The translations under genes and the position numbers were made by a program. Under the pieces are notes generated by a model, which made no database searches, was not told the origin of the DNA, and saw only the letters and a list, made by a program, of their open reading frames with translations. Of a stretch of DNA of 34,173 nucleotides, positions 16,570-25,773 are shown in pieces. Location: contig JBNJGB010000051.1 in assembly GCA_051747385.1 (NCBI GenBank), positions 1 to 34,173 of the forward strand, in the 5' to 3' direction. The stretch is from JBNJGB01 sp051747385 (GTDB taxonomy: Bacteria; Myxococcota_A; UBA9042; PHBI01; JACKFB01). Positions within the stretch are counted from its first letter, which is position 1. The number at the start of each line of letters is the position of its first letter.

Positions 16570-16989
16570 GTGGCGCTCGAGAAGAAGATCGCGGACCCGT
16601 ACCACACCCTGCCGGTCGTGCGGGACGCGCTCAGGTCGCGCAACGTCCGCGTGCTCGCCGCGCTCCCGGGCCCGTCGTGGCGCGGCTACACCCAGCGGGT
16701 GGCCAGGCGGGACGGCGCGACGGACATCCCCGCGGCGTTCGACGTGCACTTCGACTGGCGCTACGAGCGGAACATGCCGGGGTCGCCGCTCATGGGCTTC
16801 TTCCGCAAGACCATGTTCAAGCGGATCGGGCCGAACCTGCGGCGGCTCGGGCTCGTGGGTGACCGGGGCCGCCGGCACTACGAGGCCATGGGCCTGCTGG
16901 ACCTCCAGGAGGGCAAGGCCGCGCCGGAGCTGACGGCGGACGACCTGCTGGCGGACGAGTCCCCCGAGGTGTCGCCGGCTGTCCCGTGA
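16570..16989 (+). CDS. Hypothetical protein, 139 residues, downstream of res
   Basis: Not recognised. GTG start with GGGAGG 6 nt upstream; in-frame codons reach back to 16492 but have no ribosome site. The protein has a basic middle (MGFFRKTMFKRIGPNLRRLG, residues 75-94), aromatic residues at FDVHFDWRYE (57-66), and an acidic tail (LTADDLLADESPE). It has no signal peptide, membrane segment or cysteine. It follows res by 98 bp on the same strand and could be cotranscribed. It could be an accessory of the restriction system or unrelated. Confidence 0.65.
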   Translation: MALEKKIADPYHTLPVVRDALRSRNVRVLAALPGPSWRGYTQRVARRDGATDIPAAFDVHFDWRYERNMPGSPLMGFFRKTMFKRIGPNLRRLGLVGDRGRRHYEAMGLLDLQEGKAAPELTADDLLADESPEVSPAVP

Positions 16990-17013
16990 GTCGGCCCCAT
17001 CCCCAATCGCCGC

Positions 17014-17026
17014 GTTCATCCTGAAC
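17014..17026. promoter_or_regulatory. Short dyad GTTCA-TCC-TGAAC, possible operator
   Basis: A perfect 5-bp inverted repeat with a 3-nt spacer in the spacer before the PaaI-type thioesterase gene. The AT-rich stretch ATATCCTAT (17035-17043) follows. It could be a repressor site beside a promoter, but a dyad this short can occur by chance. Confidence 0.25.
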
Positions 17027-17164
17027 GGATGCCCATATCCTATGGCCCGTCCGGAGAGGACCTCAAGAGGAAAGTGCACGGGAGTGACCCGCGGCGTGAC
17101 CGGCGCTGCGGCGGCCCGGACCGCGATGGATGCTTGACCCGCCCGAGGGGGCGTGGCAATCGCT

Positions 17165-17185
17165 CCGTGACGCTTTGCGTCATGG
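17165..17185 (+). promoter_or_regulatory. 9-bp hairpin just upstream of the thioesterase ribosome site
   Basis: CCGTGACGC-TTT-GCGTCATGG folds into a 9-bp stem with one G-U pair and a 3-nt loop. The inner TGACGC/GCGTCA part is a perfect DNA dyad. It ends 5 nt before GGAGAGGAG, the ribosome site of the next gene. It could be an RNA element affecting translation or an operator. Confidence 0.4.
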
Positions 17186-17207
17186 TTCTGGAGAGGAGTC
17201 GCACGGC

Positions 17208-17729
17208 GTGAGTGACGCGGCACGGGATGGCGAGCCCGACCTGGGCGGCGAGCCGGGGTGGAGGCCCCTCGAGCGTTGGCTGCTCCCGGTGGGCATGGGC
17301 AGGCACTTCCTGTCCGAGGAGCCCGAGGGCGATCGGGTCCGCGTCCGCTACTACGAGCGCGAGGCGGACGGCGCCTTCATGGGGCGCATCTGGTACGGCC
17401 CCGGCGCCGAGGGGCCGCCCGGACACGCCCACGGCGGGAGTATCGCCGCCGTCCTCGACGAGGTGATGGGCCTGTCCTGCTGGCTGCGCGACGTGCCCGT
17501 CGTGGCTGCGCGGCTGGAGGTGGACTATCGCGCGCCCGTGCCGCTCGAGGTGGTCGTCACCGGGGAGGGCGTCGTGGAGCACCTCGGGGACCGCAAGATC
17601 ACGACCCGCGGTCGGATCCTCGGCCCCGACGGGAGCCTGTGCGCGGAGGGGCGGGGCGTGTACGTGAAGCTCTCCGGGGAGCAGCTGGCGAGCCTGAAGG
17701 ACCGGATCGCGAACCGCCGCGGGCGGTAG
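17208..17729 (+). CDS. PaaI-type hot-dog thioesterase
   Basis: A 173-residue single hot-dog protein predicted to hydrolyse acyl-CoA thioesters. Seen: GPPGHAHGGSIAAVLDEVMG (69-88), the HxHGG...DE signature of PaaI/YigI/THEM4-like thioesterases, with the probable catalytic Asp84-Glu85, and DYRAPVPL (106-113), the usual second strand pair. The GTG start at 17208 is chosen because GGAGAGGAG lies about 9 nt upstream. An ATG at 17130 would add 26 poorly conserved-looking residues and put the regulatory hairpin inside the gene. Neighbours give no pathway. Confidence 0.82.
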   Translation: MSDAARDGEPDLGGEPGWRPLERWLLPVGMGRHFLSEEPEGDRVRVRYYEREADGAFMGRIWYGPGAEGPPGHAHGGSIAAVLDEVMGLSCWLRDVPVVAARLEVDYRAPVPLEVVVTGEGVVEHLGDRKITTRGRILGPDGSLCAEGRGVYVKLSGEQLASLKDRIANRRGR

Positions 17730-17756
17730 ACGCTCCGGCATCTCGGCGGCTCGTGA

Positions 17757-17911
17757 GGGCTCGCGCCAAGGCGCCAAGCCGCGAAGGTGCGGAGAACCCG
17801 GGGAATGCGGGAGGACCGTCGTCCGCGGCGGTCACCTCCAGCCTCGAGCCCCTGCCCTTGCCCGGTCAGCCCGACCACGTCCACGTCCACGTTTCGCGGG
17901 CGCTCGGCGAG
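17757..17911 (-). repeat. Interspersed composite repeat, copy A
   Basis: Three blocks in order: GGCTCGCGCCAAGGCGCCAAG, then GCGGAGAACCCGGGGAATGC with a diverged core AGGACCGTCGTCC (17812-17823), then a TTGCCC block followed by GACCACGTCCACGTCCACG and TTTCGCGGGC. The same blocks occur in the same order in the reverse complement of 24880-25058. It fills the 228 bp between the thioesterase and the HAD gene; no gene is seen here. Confidence 0.85.
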
Positions 17912-17957
17912 TCGTGACCCGTCGACTGGCGATAGCCGCCGTGGCAGCGGGAGGTGG

Positions 17958-18638
17958 TCAGCGGAGGGCCAGCACCGCGTCGGCGAGGTCGACGGCAGTG
18001 TCCACCAGGCGATCGGTCGGGGCCAGGCCGGTCCACGCCTCCCTCGGCGTCTTTCCCCAGGTCACGCCCACGAAGGGGACCTCCAGGGCGCGGGCGGCCT
18101 CCAGGTCGGGGCTGCCGTCGCCCACGAAGGTGCAGGGGCGCACCGGGCCGGCGGTCTCCTCCGCGCGGGAGACGGCGAGGCGGAGCGGCAGCAGGTCCGG
18201 CTTGACGGCCTCGGTGGTGTCGCCGCCGACCACGGCCGCCATCCAGCGGGCCAGGTCCAGGCCGTCGAGGACGCGGCGGGCCATGTCCTCGGGCTTGTTG
18301 GTCATCACGGCGAGGACGACGCCCGCCTCGGACAGGCGCCGCAGGGCCTCGGGGATGCCGTCGAAGGGCTGCGTGCGATCCAGCGTGTGCTCGGCGTAGA
18401 CGGCCCGGAACCGCTCGAGGAGGTCGTCGACCTGCGCCTCGTCGGGCTCCGAGGTGGGCAGGAGCTCGCGGATCAGGTGTCGGGCGCCGTGGCCGATGGC
18501 GGCCTGCACCTCGTCGATGGTCCGCCGGGGGAGGTCCATGGAGGCGAGGGCCTCGTTGACGCTCCAGGCGACGTCGAGGAGCGAGTCGACGAGGGTGCCG
18601 TCGAGGTCGAGCAGGGCGAGGGGGCGACGTGTATCCAT
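17958..18638 (-). CDS. gph: HAD-family phosphatase, phosphoglycolate phosphatase-like
   Basis: A 226-residue HAD hydrolase of the Gph type, which would dephosphorylate 2-phosphoglycolate or a related small phosphate ester in the cytoplasm. Seen: LLDLDGTLVDS with nucleophile Asp11 and Asp13, AVMTNKPED (110-118; motif II Thr), AVKPDLLPLRLA with Lys146 (motif III), and TFVGDGSPDLEAAR (170-183; motif IV acidic residues). The helical cap domain lies at about 18-90. ATG has AGGGGG 3-4 nt upstream and begins 7 nt after the stop of the small hypothetical gene, so the two are cotranscribed. Substrate is by family resemblance only. Confidence 0.85.
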   Translation of the reverse strand: MDTRRPLALLDLDGTLVDSLLDVAWSVNEALASMDLPRRTIDEVQAAIGHGARHLIRELLPTSEPDEAQVDDLLERFRAVYAEHTLDRTQPFDGIPEALRRLSEAGVVLAVMTNKPEDMARRVLDGLDLARWMAAVVGGDTTEAVKPDLLPLRLAVSRAEETAGPVRPCTFVGDGSPDLEAARALEVPFVGVTWGKTPREAWTGLAPTDRLVDTAVDLADAVLALR

Positions 18639-18645
18639 GCGCCCC

Positions 18646-19002
18646 CTAGAAGCCCTCGTCGATCTCCGCCTTGCGGGCGGCGCGGCGCCGCTCGGCCTCC
18701 GACTGCGCGCCGGCCGGGTAGTGCTCGCCGGGGCTGGTCGGCACGCCCGGACCCTGGGGCCAGCGCCCGATGCCCCAGTAGCCGCCGTCCTCGTTCCACT
18801 CCCGGTAGTCCATGTCGTCGCGCGTGTAGCGCAGCGTGTCGTACCGGGAGCGGCTGGGGCCGGCCTCCACGTTCCGGACCGTCTCGTCGCCAGCGTTGAG
18901 GCTGCCACGGATGAGGCGCTTCTGATCGCGGATGGCGCGGTCGAGGCTCTCGCGGCTCGTGCCGGTCGCCCAGCGACCGTAGCGCTCCTCGGTTCGGCTC
19001 AT
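18646..19002 (-). CDS. Small hydrophilic hypothetical protein
   Basis: A 118-residue protein that I do not recognise. It is rich in Arg, Glu, Asp and Tyr, with YDTLRYTRDDMDYREWNEDG near 59-78 and an Ala/Arg/Glu C-terminal helix (EAERRRAARKAEIDEGF). It has no signal peptide, cysteine or membrane segment. The ATG with GGGAGGAG 7 nt upstream decides the start; an upstream in-frame codon falls in that ribosome site. It is the first gene of a two-gene unit with the HAD phosphatase, behind a promoter at 19038-19066. Confidence 0.75.
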   Translation of the reverse strand: MSRTEERYGRWATGTSRESLDRAIRDQKRLIRGSLNAGDETVRNVEAGPSRSRYDTLRYTRDDMDYREWNEDGGYWGIGRWPQGPGVPTSPGEHYPAGAQSEAERRRAARKAEIDEGF

Positions 19003-19037
19003 GGTGGCTCCTCCCAACAGGCTCCGGGACCGCGGGG

Positions 19038-19066
19038 AGTGTAGACCCGCCCCACCGCCGGGACAA
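19038..19066 (-). promoter_or_regulatory. Sigma-70-type promoter candidate for the hypothetical/HAD operon
   Basis: On the minus strand: TTGTCC, a 17-nt spacer, TACACT. The -10 end lies 36 bp from the ATG at 19002, ahead of the GGGAGGAG ribosome site. It falls between the prfC stop and the small hypothetical gene. Confidence 0.5.
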
Positions 19067-19087
19067 GCTCCAAGATCGCCCGCTGAA

Positions 19088-20707
<1,620 letters not shown>

Positions 20708-20766
20708 GGCGGCGGCCTTGTACCGAATCCTCGAGGGCGTGGCCAGTCCCAACCCGCCCCGCCCCG

Positions 20767-22005
20767 TCAATCTTCCGGCAGCGGGCGCGGCCTCTCGCCG
20801 CTCGCGGGCAGCAGGAGCCCCTGTCCGCCGCGGAGCGACGGGCGCACCTGGCCGGCCTCGCAGTCCGTGCAGCCGGGGTCGAGCCAGAGATCGTGCTCCG
20901 GGACGTGGACGAGGGCGCGCTGAAAGGCGTCGGGCACCGGGAAGTCCGGCGCGAGAGCGGGGAGGCCGGCCGGGCGCGCCACCGCCATCCGGTGATCCAG
21001 GCCCGCCTCCTCCAGGAGCCAGTGGAGCAGGTGAACCTTGTCCGTCGCCGTCAGCGCATTGGCCCGGATGGCGCCGGGGAGGGGCTCGCCGGACTGCCAG
21101 TCCGAGGCGAGGGCGTCGTCCGGTTGGATGCGATCGCGCACCCACTCGTAGGCGGCGACCACGGCCGCGCGGCCGCCTCCCTCCGGCCGATAGGGCGCGG
21201 CGTGCCGCTCCCGGAGGTCCACCGTGCGCTGGAGGAGCTCGGCCTCGTATGGCTCCGCGACCGCCCCCCAGCTCGCCGCGTACGTCTGATCGTAGCCGGC
21301 CACGGACGCTCGCCGGGTGGCATAGCGCGCGTGCGGGCCCCGGGCCTCGACGGCCGGGACGTCCACGAGCCGGAGCGCCAGCAGCGTCCGATCGCCCTCC
21401 TCGACGACGAGGGGCTCGGTGTCGCTCCCCAGGACGCGGAAGTCCCCCACCGCGTCGGAGGGGACCTCGTAGCGGAGGAGCAGCTCACCGGTGGGGCCGT
21501 CGGCGGCTCCGAGCCAGCGCGCGTCGGCCTCGAGCGTCCCCGGGACGGCGAGGTCGAACAGGACCTCCACCACCTCGCCCGGCCCGGTCGCCGGGAGGGC
21601 GACGCGCCAGCCGACCTGGTACGGGTCGATCCGCGGCCACGGCGCCACGGGGCCGGCCTCGGTCGGCTCCACCTCGCGGGCCCCCTGCGCGCCGACGACC
21701 CGGGCCCGGAGCCCCGCCAGGGCGGCGTCGGGCGGCGCCAGGACGAGGATCTCGGCGGGCTCGCCGTCCCAGCGGACGCCGGCGACGTGGACGTGGACGT
21801 GGCTCTCGGCGCCCGACGGGCGGCGCGCCACGCCGACGCGGGCGCGCACGTGGCGTCGGAGCCAGACGATGCCCTCGCGCGGGCCGTCCCACTCGTCGCG
21901 CTCGGCGGCGAGGGTGGCGGGATCGAAGGGCTCGACGGGCGGCGCGCTCGAGGCGCAGGCCGAGACGAGGAAGGCGAGGATCGGCAGGAACGTGCGGTGT
22001 CTCAC
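20767..22005 (-). CDS. Lipoprotein with a transglutaminase-like domain lacking the catalytic Cys and His
   Basis: A 412-residue protein. GTG start; the signal FLPILAFLVSAC ends in a lipobox with Cys17. The middle (60-260) is beta-rich, like the DUF3857 domain that precedes transglutaminase-like domains. Residues 280-400 follow that pattern: AAYEWVRDRI, ALTATDKVHLLHWLLEEAGL (317-336), FQRALVHVP (361-369), LWLDPGCTD (373-381). In active relatives the second segment is GDCKDK and the third FDHVIV. Here TATDK and FQRAL lack both Cys and His; only the Asp of LDP remains. I infer a non-catalytic envelope protein. Two cysteines (379, 382) lie just after LDP. The gene stands upstream of prfC. Confidence 0.72.
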   Translation of the reverse strand: MRHRTFLPILAFLVSACASSAPPVEPFDPATLAAERDEWDGPREGIVWLRRHVRARVGVARRPSGAESHVHVHVAGVRWDGEPAEILVLAPPDAALAGLRARVVGAQGAREVEPTEAGPVAPWPRIDPYQVGWRVALPATGPGEVVEVLFDLAVPGTLEADARWLGAADGPTGELLLRYEVPSDAVGDFRVLGSDTEPLVVEEGDRTLLALRLVDVPAVEARGPHARYATRRASVAGYDQTYAASWGAVAEPYEAELLQRTVDLRERHAAPYRPEGGGRAAVVAAYEWVRDRIQPDDALASDWQSGEPLPGAIRANALTATDKVHLLHWLLEEAGLDHRMAVARPAGLPALAPDFPVPDAFQRALVHVPEHDLWLDPGCTDCEAGQVRPSLRGGQGLLLPASGERPRPLPED

Positions 22006-22164
22006 GCCCCGTTGTCGAGCACGTTCGCGGGGACCCGTCAAGGGGGCCCGCCGGGCCGGGTCAGAGCAATCGCAAAGTCGGAGACGTGAGGGCCGCGTGG
22101 CGGTACGGCGCCCGGCGCCGGATTGCACCCGCTCGCAAACGATGGATTTTGCGCGTCTGAGAGC

Positions 22165-22216
22165 GGGCAAGGGCAAGGGCAAGGGCAACAGAGGGCGGTC
22201 GACTTTGCGACCGCCC
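22165..22216. repeat. GGGCAA hexamer run followed by a 9-bp hairpin
   Basis: Four tandem GGGCAA units occupy 22165-22188. They are followed at once by GGGCGGTCG-ACTTTG-CGACCGCCC (22193-22216), a perfect 9-bp stem with a 6-nt loop. A second, looser dyad (CCCGCTC near 22128, GAGCGGG near 22161) lies just before. The element ends 46 bp before the glgP start, in the divergent spacer with the lipoprotein gene. Confidence 0.75.
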
Positions 22217-22262
22217 TGCGGGCCGGGTTCCCATCCCGGGCGTGGTCTGCCAACATCCGCAC

Positions 22263-24824
22263 ATGGCCAGAATCCACAGCTTCAACGTCATCCCCTCCCT
22301 GCCCGAGCGCCTGGAGCCGGTGCTGGACCTGGCGTACGACCTCGCCTGGACCTGGCACCCGGATGTCCGCCGCCTGTTCCGGCGGATGGACCCGCGCTTG
22401 TGGCGGGAGGAGAACGGCAACCCCGTGGCGCTCCTCAGCCGCCTGTCCCAGGGCCGCATCGACGCGCTCGCCCGGGACACGGCGTTCCTGGAGCACGTCA
22501 GCCGCGCCCGCGATGCCATCCGCGAGGACCTGGGCCGCCGCACGTGGTTCGAGGAGGAGGCGAACGCGCCCGACGACCTGTTGATCGCCTACTTCTCGGC
22601 GGAGTTCGGCGTCTCCGAGGCCCTGCCCATCTACTCCGGCGGCCTCGGCGTGCTCGCCGGCGACACCCTCAAGAGCGCGAGCGGAGTCGGGCTGCCCTTC
22701 GTGGGCGTGGGGCTCGTCTACACCCAGGGGTACTTCCACCAGTACCTGAACGAGGACGGGTGGCAGCAGGAGGAGCCCTACGACAACGACTTCGCGCTGC
22801 TGCCGCTGCGGCGCGCGCGGGCGGCGGGGGGCGAGCCGGCGGAGGTGGAGCTGGCCATCGAGGGGCGCCCGGTGCGCGTCCGGGTCTGGGAGGTGAAGGT
22901 GGGCCGGACCCGCCTGTTCCTGCTGGACACGAACAGCTCCGAGAACGACCCGCGGGACCGGGAGATCACCGGCCAGCTCTACGGCGGCGGGACGGAGCTT
23001 CGCTTCAAGCAGGAGATCGTCCTGGGCATCGGCGGCATCCGGGCCTTGGAGGTCCTGGGGATCCAGCCGTCCGTGTTCCACATGAACGAGGGGCACTCGG
23101 CGTTCCTGACCCTGGAGCGGATCCGCCGGGTCGTCCGCGACACGGACCTGTCGTTCCTCGAGGCGCGCGAGCTGTGCGCGGACTCGAACGTCTTCACGAC
23201 GCACACGCCCGTGCCGGCGGGCTTCGACATCTTCAGCGAGGAGCAGCTCGACCGGTTCCTGCCCCGGATCCACGATGAGCTGGGCGTGTCGCGGTCGGAG
23301 TTCCTCTCCCTGGGGGCCCACGAGGGCGACGAGGACCTGTCGCGCGGCTTCAACATGGCCTACCTGGCCCTGCGGTGCTCCGGAGGGATCAACGCCGTCT
23401 CGGAGCTCCACGCGCAGGTCTCCCGGAACATGTGGCGGCGGCTGTGGCCCGGCTACCAGTCGGACGAGGTCCCCATCGAGCCCATCACCAACGGCGTCCA
23501 CACCCGGACGTGGGTCGCCGAGGAGATGGGCAAGCTGCTCGACACGTACCTGGGGCCGCAGTGGGCGACCCGCACGGCCGAGCGCGCGACCTGGGAGGGC
23601 GTCGAGGGCATCCCCGACTCGGAGCTCTGGCGCGCCCACGAGCGCGGACGGGAGCGGCTGGTGTCCGTCGTGCGCGACCGCTTCCGGCGTCAGCTCGAGC
23701 GGAAGGGGCGGCCGGCCGGCGAGGTCGCCACGGCGGACGAGCTGTTCGATCCCCACGCCCTGACCATCGGCTTCGCGCGGCGGTTCGCCACGTACAAGCG
23801 GGCGACGCTCATCTTCCGGCAGCCCGAGCGGCTCCGGAGGCTGCTCACGGATCCGGAGCGGCCGATCCAGCTCGTCTTCGCGGGCAAGGCGCACCCCCAG
23901 GACCACCCGGGGAAGACGCTCATCAAGGACATCGTGCACTTCGCGCGGGACCCGGAGGTGAGGCGCCGCATCGTGTTCCTGGAGGAGTACGACATGGGCG
24001 TCGCCCGGCGCCTGGTCCAGGGCGTCGACGTCTGGCTGAACAACCCGCGGCGGCCGAAGGAGGCCAGCGGGACCAGCGGCATGAAGTGCGTGCCCAACGG
24101 CGGCCTCAACCTGTCGGTGCTGGACGGCTGGTGGGCGGAGGCCTACGACGGGACCAACGGCTGGGCCATCGGGGCCGGGGAGGTCTACGAGGACGTGGAG
24201 CGGGGCGACGCCATCGAGGCGGACCTCCTGCTGGACATCCTCGAGGATCAGGTGGTCCAGGACTTCTACGATCGCGGCCTCGATCGCCTGCCGCGGCGGT
24301 GGATCCACCGGATGAAGTCCTCCATGCGGGGGCTCAGCGCGTTCTTCTCCACCGATCGCATGGTCCAGGACTACGCGCGGCGCCTGTACCTCCCGGCCCA
24401 CGCCCGCGCAGCGAAGGGGCGCCGGAAGGAGCACGCCGCCGTCCGGAGCACCGCCGCGCGGGTGGAGCGGCTACAACACGGCTGGCACGCCGTCCACGTG
24501 GGCGAGGTGGAGATCGACGCGCCCCAGGACCTCCCCATCGGGGAGTCCGTCGCGGTGCGCGGCCACGTCCACCTGGGCGGGATCCCCCCCGAGGACGTGA
24601 TCGTGGAGATCTTCGGCGGCCGCCTGGACGGCCACCGGCGCATCGTGGACGGCGACCTGTCCGAGATGGAGCTCACGGGTCCGGGGGCCGACGGCTGGTT
24701 CGCCTTCGAGGGAGCCTGGACCCCGGCCGAGGCCGGCCACAGCGGCTGCACCGTCCGCGTCCGGCCCCGCTTCGACCACGAGGCCCCCGTGCGGGACTTC
24801 CCGCTGCGCGCCTGGGAGGGGTAG
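22263..24824 (+). CDS. glgP: Alpha-glucan (glycogen/maltodextrin) phosphorylase
   Basis: An 853-residue PLP enzyme of the alpha-glucan phosphorylase group with an N-terminal DUF3417 domain. It phosphorolyses alpha-1,4-glucan ends to glucose-1-phosphate in the cytoplasm. Seen: FNVIPSLPERLEPVLDLAYD (7-26), AYFSAEFGVSEALPIYSGGLG (109-129, in the family active region), VFHMNEGHSAFL (271-282), NVFTTHTPVPAGFD (309-322), GFARRFATYKRATL (503-516), and KEASGTSGMKCVPNGG (599-614) with Lys608 as the PLP lysine. After about 735 a beta-sandwich-like tail follows. ATG 22263 fits the family start; no good ribosome site is seen for it or for GTG 22242. Length is normal. Confidence 0.95.
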   Translation: MARIHSFNVIPSLPERLEPVLDLAYDLAWTWHPDVRRLFRRMDPRLWREENGNPVALLSRLSQGRIDALARDTAFLEHVSRARDAIREDLGRRTWFEEEANAPDDLLIAYFSAEFGVSEALPIYSGGLGVLAGDTLKSASGVGLPFVGVGLVYTQGYFHQYLNEDGWQQEEPYDNDFALLPLRRARAAGGEPAEVELAIEGRPVRVRVWEVKVGRTRLFLLDTNSSENDPRDREITGQLYGGGTELRFKQEIVLGIGGIRALEVLGIQPSVFHMNEGHSAFLTLERIRRVVRDTDLSFLEARELCADSNVFTTHTPVPAGFDIFSEEQLDRFLPRIHDELGVSRSEFLSLGAHEGDEDLSRGFNMAYLALRCSGGINAVSELHAQVSRNMWRRLWPGYQSDEVPIEPITNGVHTRTWVAEEMGKLLDTYLGPQWATRTAERATWEGVEGIPDSELWRAHERGRERLVSVVRDRFRRQLERKGRPAGEVATADELFDPHALTIGFARRFATYKRATLIFRQPERLRRLLTDPERPIQLVFAGKAHPQDHPGKTLIKDIVHFARDPEVRRRIVFLEEYDMGVARRLVQGVDVWLNNPRRPKEASGTSGMKCVPNGGLNLSVLDGWWAEAYDGTNGWAIGAGEVYEDVERGDAIEADLLLDILEDQVVQDFYDRGLDRLPRRWIHRMKSSMRGLSAFFSTDRMVQDYARRLYLPAHARAAKGRRKEHAAVRSTAARVERLQHGWHAVHVGEVEIDAPQDLPIGESVAVRGHVHLGGIPPEDVIVEIFGGRLDGHRRIVDGDLSEMELTGPGADGWFAFEGAWTPAEAGHSGCTVRVRPRFDHEAPVRDFPLRAWEG

Positions 24825-24835
24825 CCGGTCGCCCA

Positions 24836-24883
24836 CGAGAGGTGCGGCGCCGGCGCCTCCGCCTGCCCATGGTGCACCTCTCG
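24836..24883. terminator. 10-bp inverted repeat after glgP
   Basis: CGAGAGGTGC (24836-24845) and GCACCTCTCG (24874-24883) form a perfect 10-bp stem enclosing a GC-rich loop that itself contains GGCGCCGGCGCC. It starts 12 nt after the glgP stop. There is no T run, so it may be a factor-aided terminator, an mRNA 3' stabiliser or part of the adjacent repeat. Confidence 0.45.
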
Positions 24884-25058
24884 CCCAGAGCCCGCGAAAC
24901 GTGGTCGTGGACGTGGTCCGGCCCACCGGGCACGGCGCACCCGTGCCGTCGGGAAGTGACTCGGGATCGGGCGCCGACCGCCGGGGACGGCGGTCCTGCT
25001 GCACCTTCCCCCTGCATCCCGCGCCTTTGCGGCTTGGCGCCTTGGCGCGAGCCCTTCG
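24880..25058 (+). repeat. Interspersed composite repeat, copy B
   Basis: Inverted relative to 17757-17911. In order it has GCCCGCGAAACGTGG and TCGTGGACGTGGTC, a spacer, GACCGCCGGGGACGGCGGTCCT with the core at 24986-25000, then CGCGCCTTTGCGGCTTGGCG and CCTTGGCGCGAGCCC. The last block is also close to the first bases of each 235-bp tandem unit. It fills most of the 290 bp between glgP and the zinc-ribbon hypothetical; no gene is seen. Confidence 0.85.
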
Positions 25059-25114
25059 GAGCTGGCGAGACGTGTACGATCGAAAGGCGTCCGCGCCGAC
25101 GCCCCGTGGAGTCG

Positions 25115-25651
25115 TCAGGCGGGCACGCCCTCGGCGGTCTCGGCGTCGATGATCTCGCTCAGGACCTCGAACTCGTCGACGACGCGGGAGTGGGGGCAGC
25201 CCCAGACGTCGCAGACGGCGGCGAGGTGGCCCTTCCTGGGGTCGGCGCTCAGGGAGATGGCGTGGAGCGTGCCCGAGTCGCACGGGCAGGCCGCGTACTC
25301 GGGAAGCGGCTCGTCGCAGGTCGGGCAGGCGATGCGGCAGCGGGTGCCGGGCGCGATGTCCTCGCCGCCGGACTTCTCCCGGTGCCCGTGGATGGGGGAC
25401 AGCGTGACGTCCTCGTCGCGGTCGGACGTGGTCACCCTGACGCGGAGGCCCGGGTAGCCGCCGAAGGTCGGGTTCGAGGGGTCCACGAGCTCGTGGCCGT
25501 TGTGGCAGTAGGCCTGCGTGACGACGACCAGGGCGTCGTCCACCCACTCCACGCTGTGGTCGTCCGACCACGTGGCGGGATCTTGCTTGTGGAGGTGGAC
25601 TCCGGTGGTCGTCACGCGCCTGCGGCCTCTCGGGTTACGGTCGCGGCTCAT
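25115..25651 (-). CDS. Hypothetical protein with zinc-ribbon-like cysteines
   Basis: A 178-residue soluble protein. It contains AYCHNGHELVDP (47-58), LRVRVTTSDRDEDVTLSPIHG (69-89), and Cys pairs CRIACPTC (105-112), ACPCDSG (121-127) and AVCDVWGCPHSRV (145-157), consistent with one or two zinc-binding sites. I have the impression of a recurrent deltaproteobacterial hypothetical family but cannot name it. No signal peptide is present. ATG has AGGGGG 7-8 nt upstream. It lies between composite repeat B and the tandem nuclease-fold gene and is transcribed in the same direction as the latter, 122 bp downstream of its stop. Confidence 0.75.
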   Translation of the reverse strand: MSRDRNPRGRRRVTTTGVHLHKQDPATWSDDHSVEWVDDALVVVTQAYCHNGHELVDPSNPTFGGYPGLRVRVTTSDRDEDVTLSPIHGHREKSGGEDIAPGTRCRIACPTCDEPLPEYAACPCDSGTLHAISLSADPRKGHLAAVCDVWGCPHSRVVDEFEVLSEIIDAETAEGVPA

Positions 25652-25773
25652 GCTTGGCCCCCTGTCGGTGCGCCTCGGGAAGTGGTTCTGCAGCGGCGAT
25701 CGCCCGTGCGATCTCTGGTGGCGTTAGCGCGGCCCGGTGATCCGAGTCAACTCGGCGGAGGGCCACGCTCGGC

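Noticed and set aside
22038..24434. 798-residue minus-strand frame opposite glgP
   Set aside because: glgP is unambiguous on the plus strand with its PLP lysine motif.
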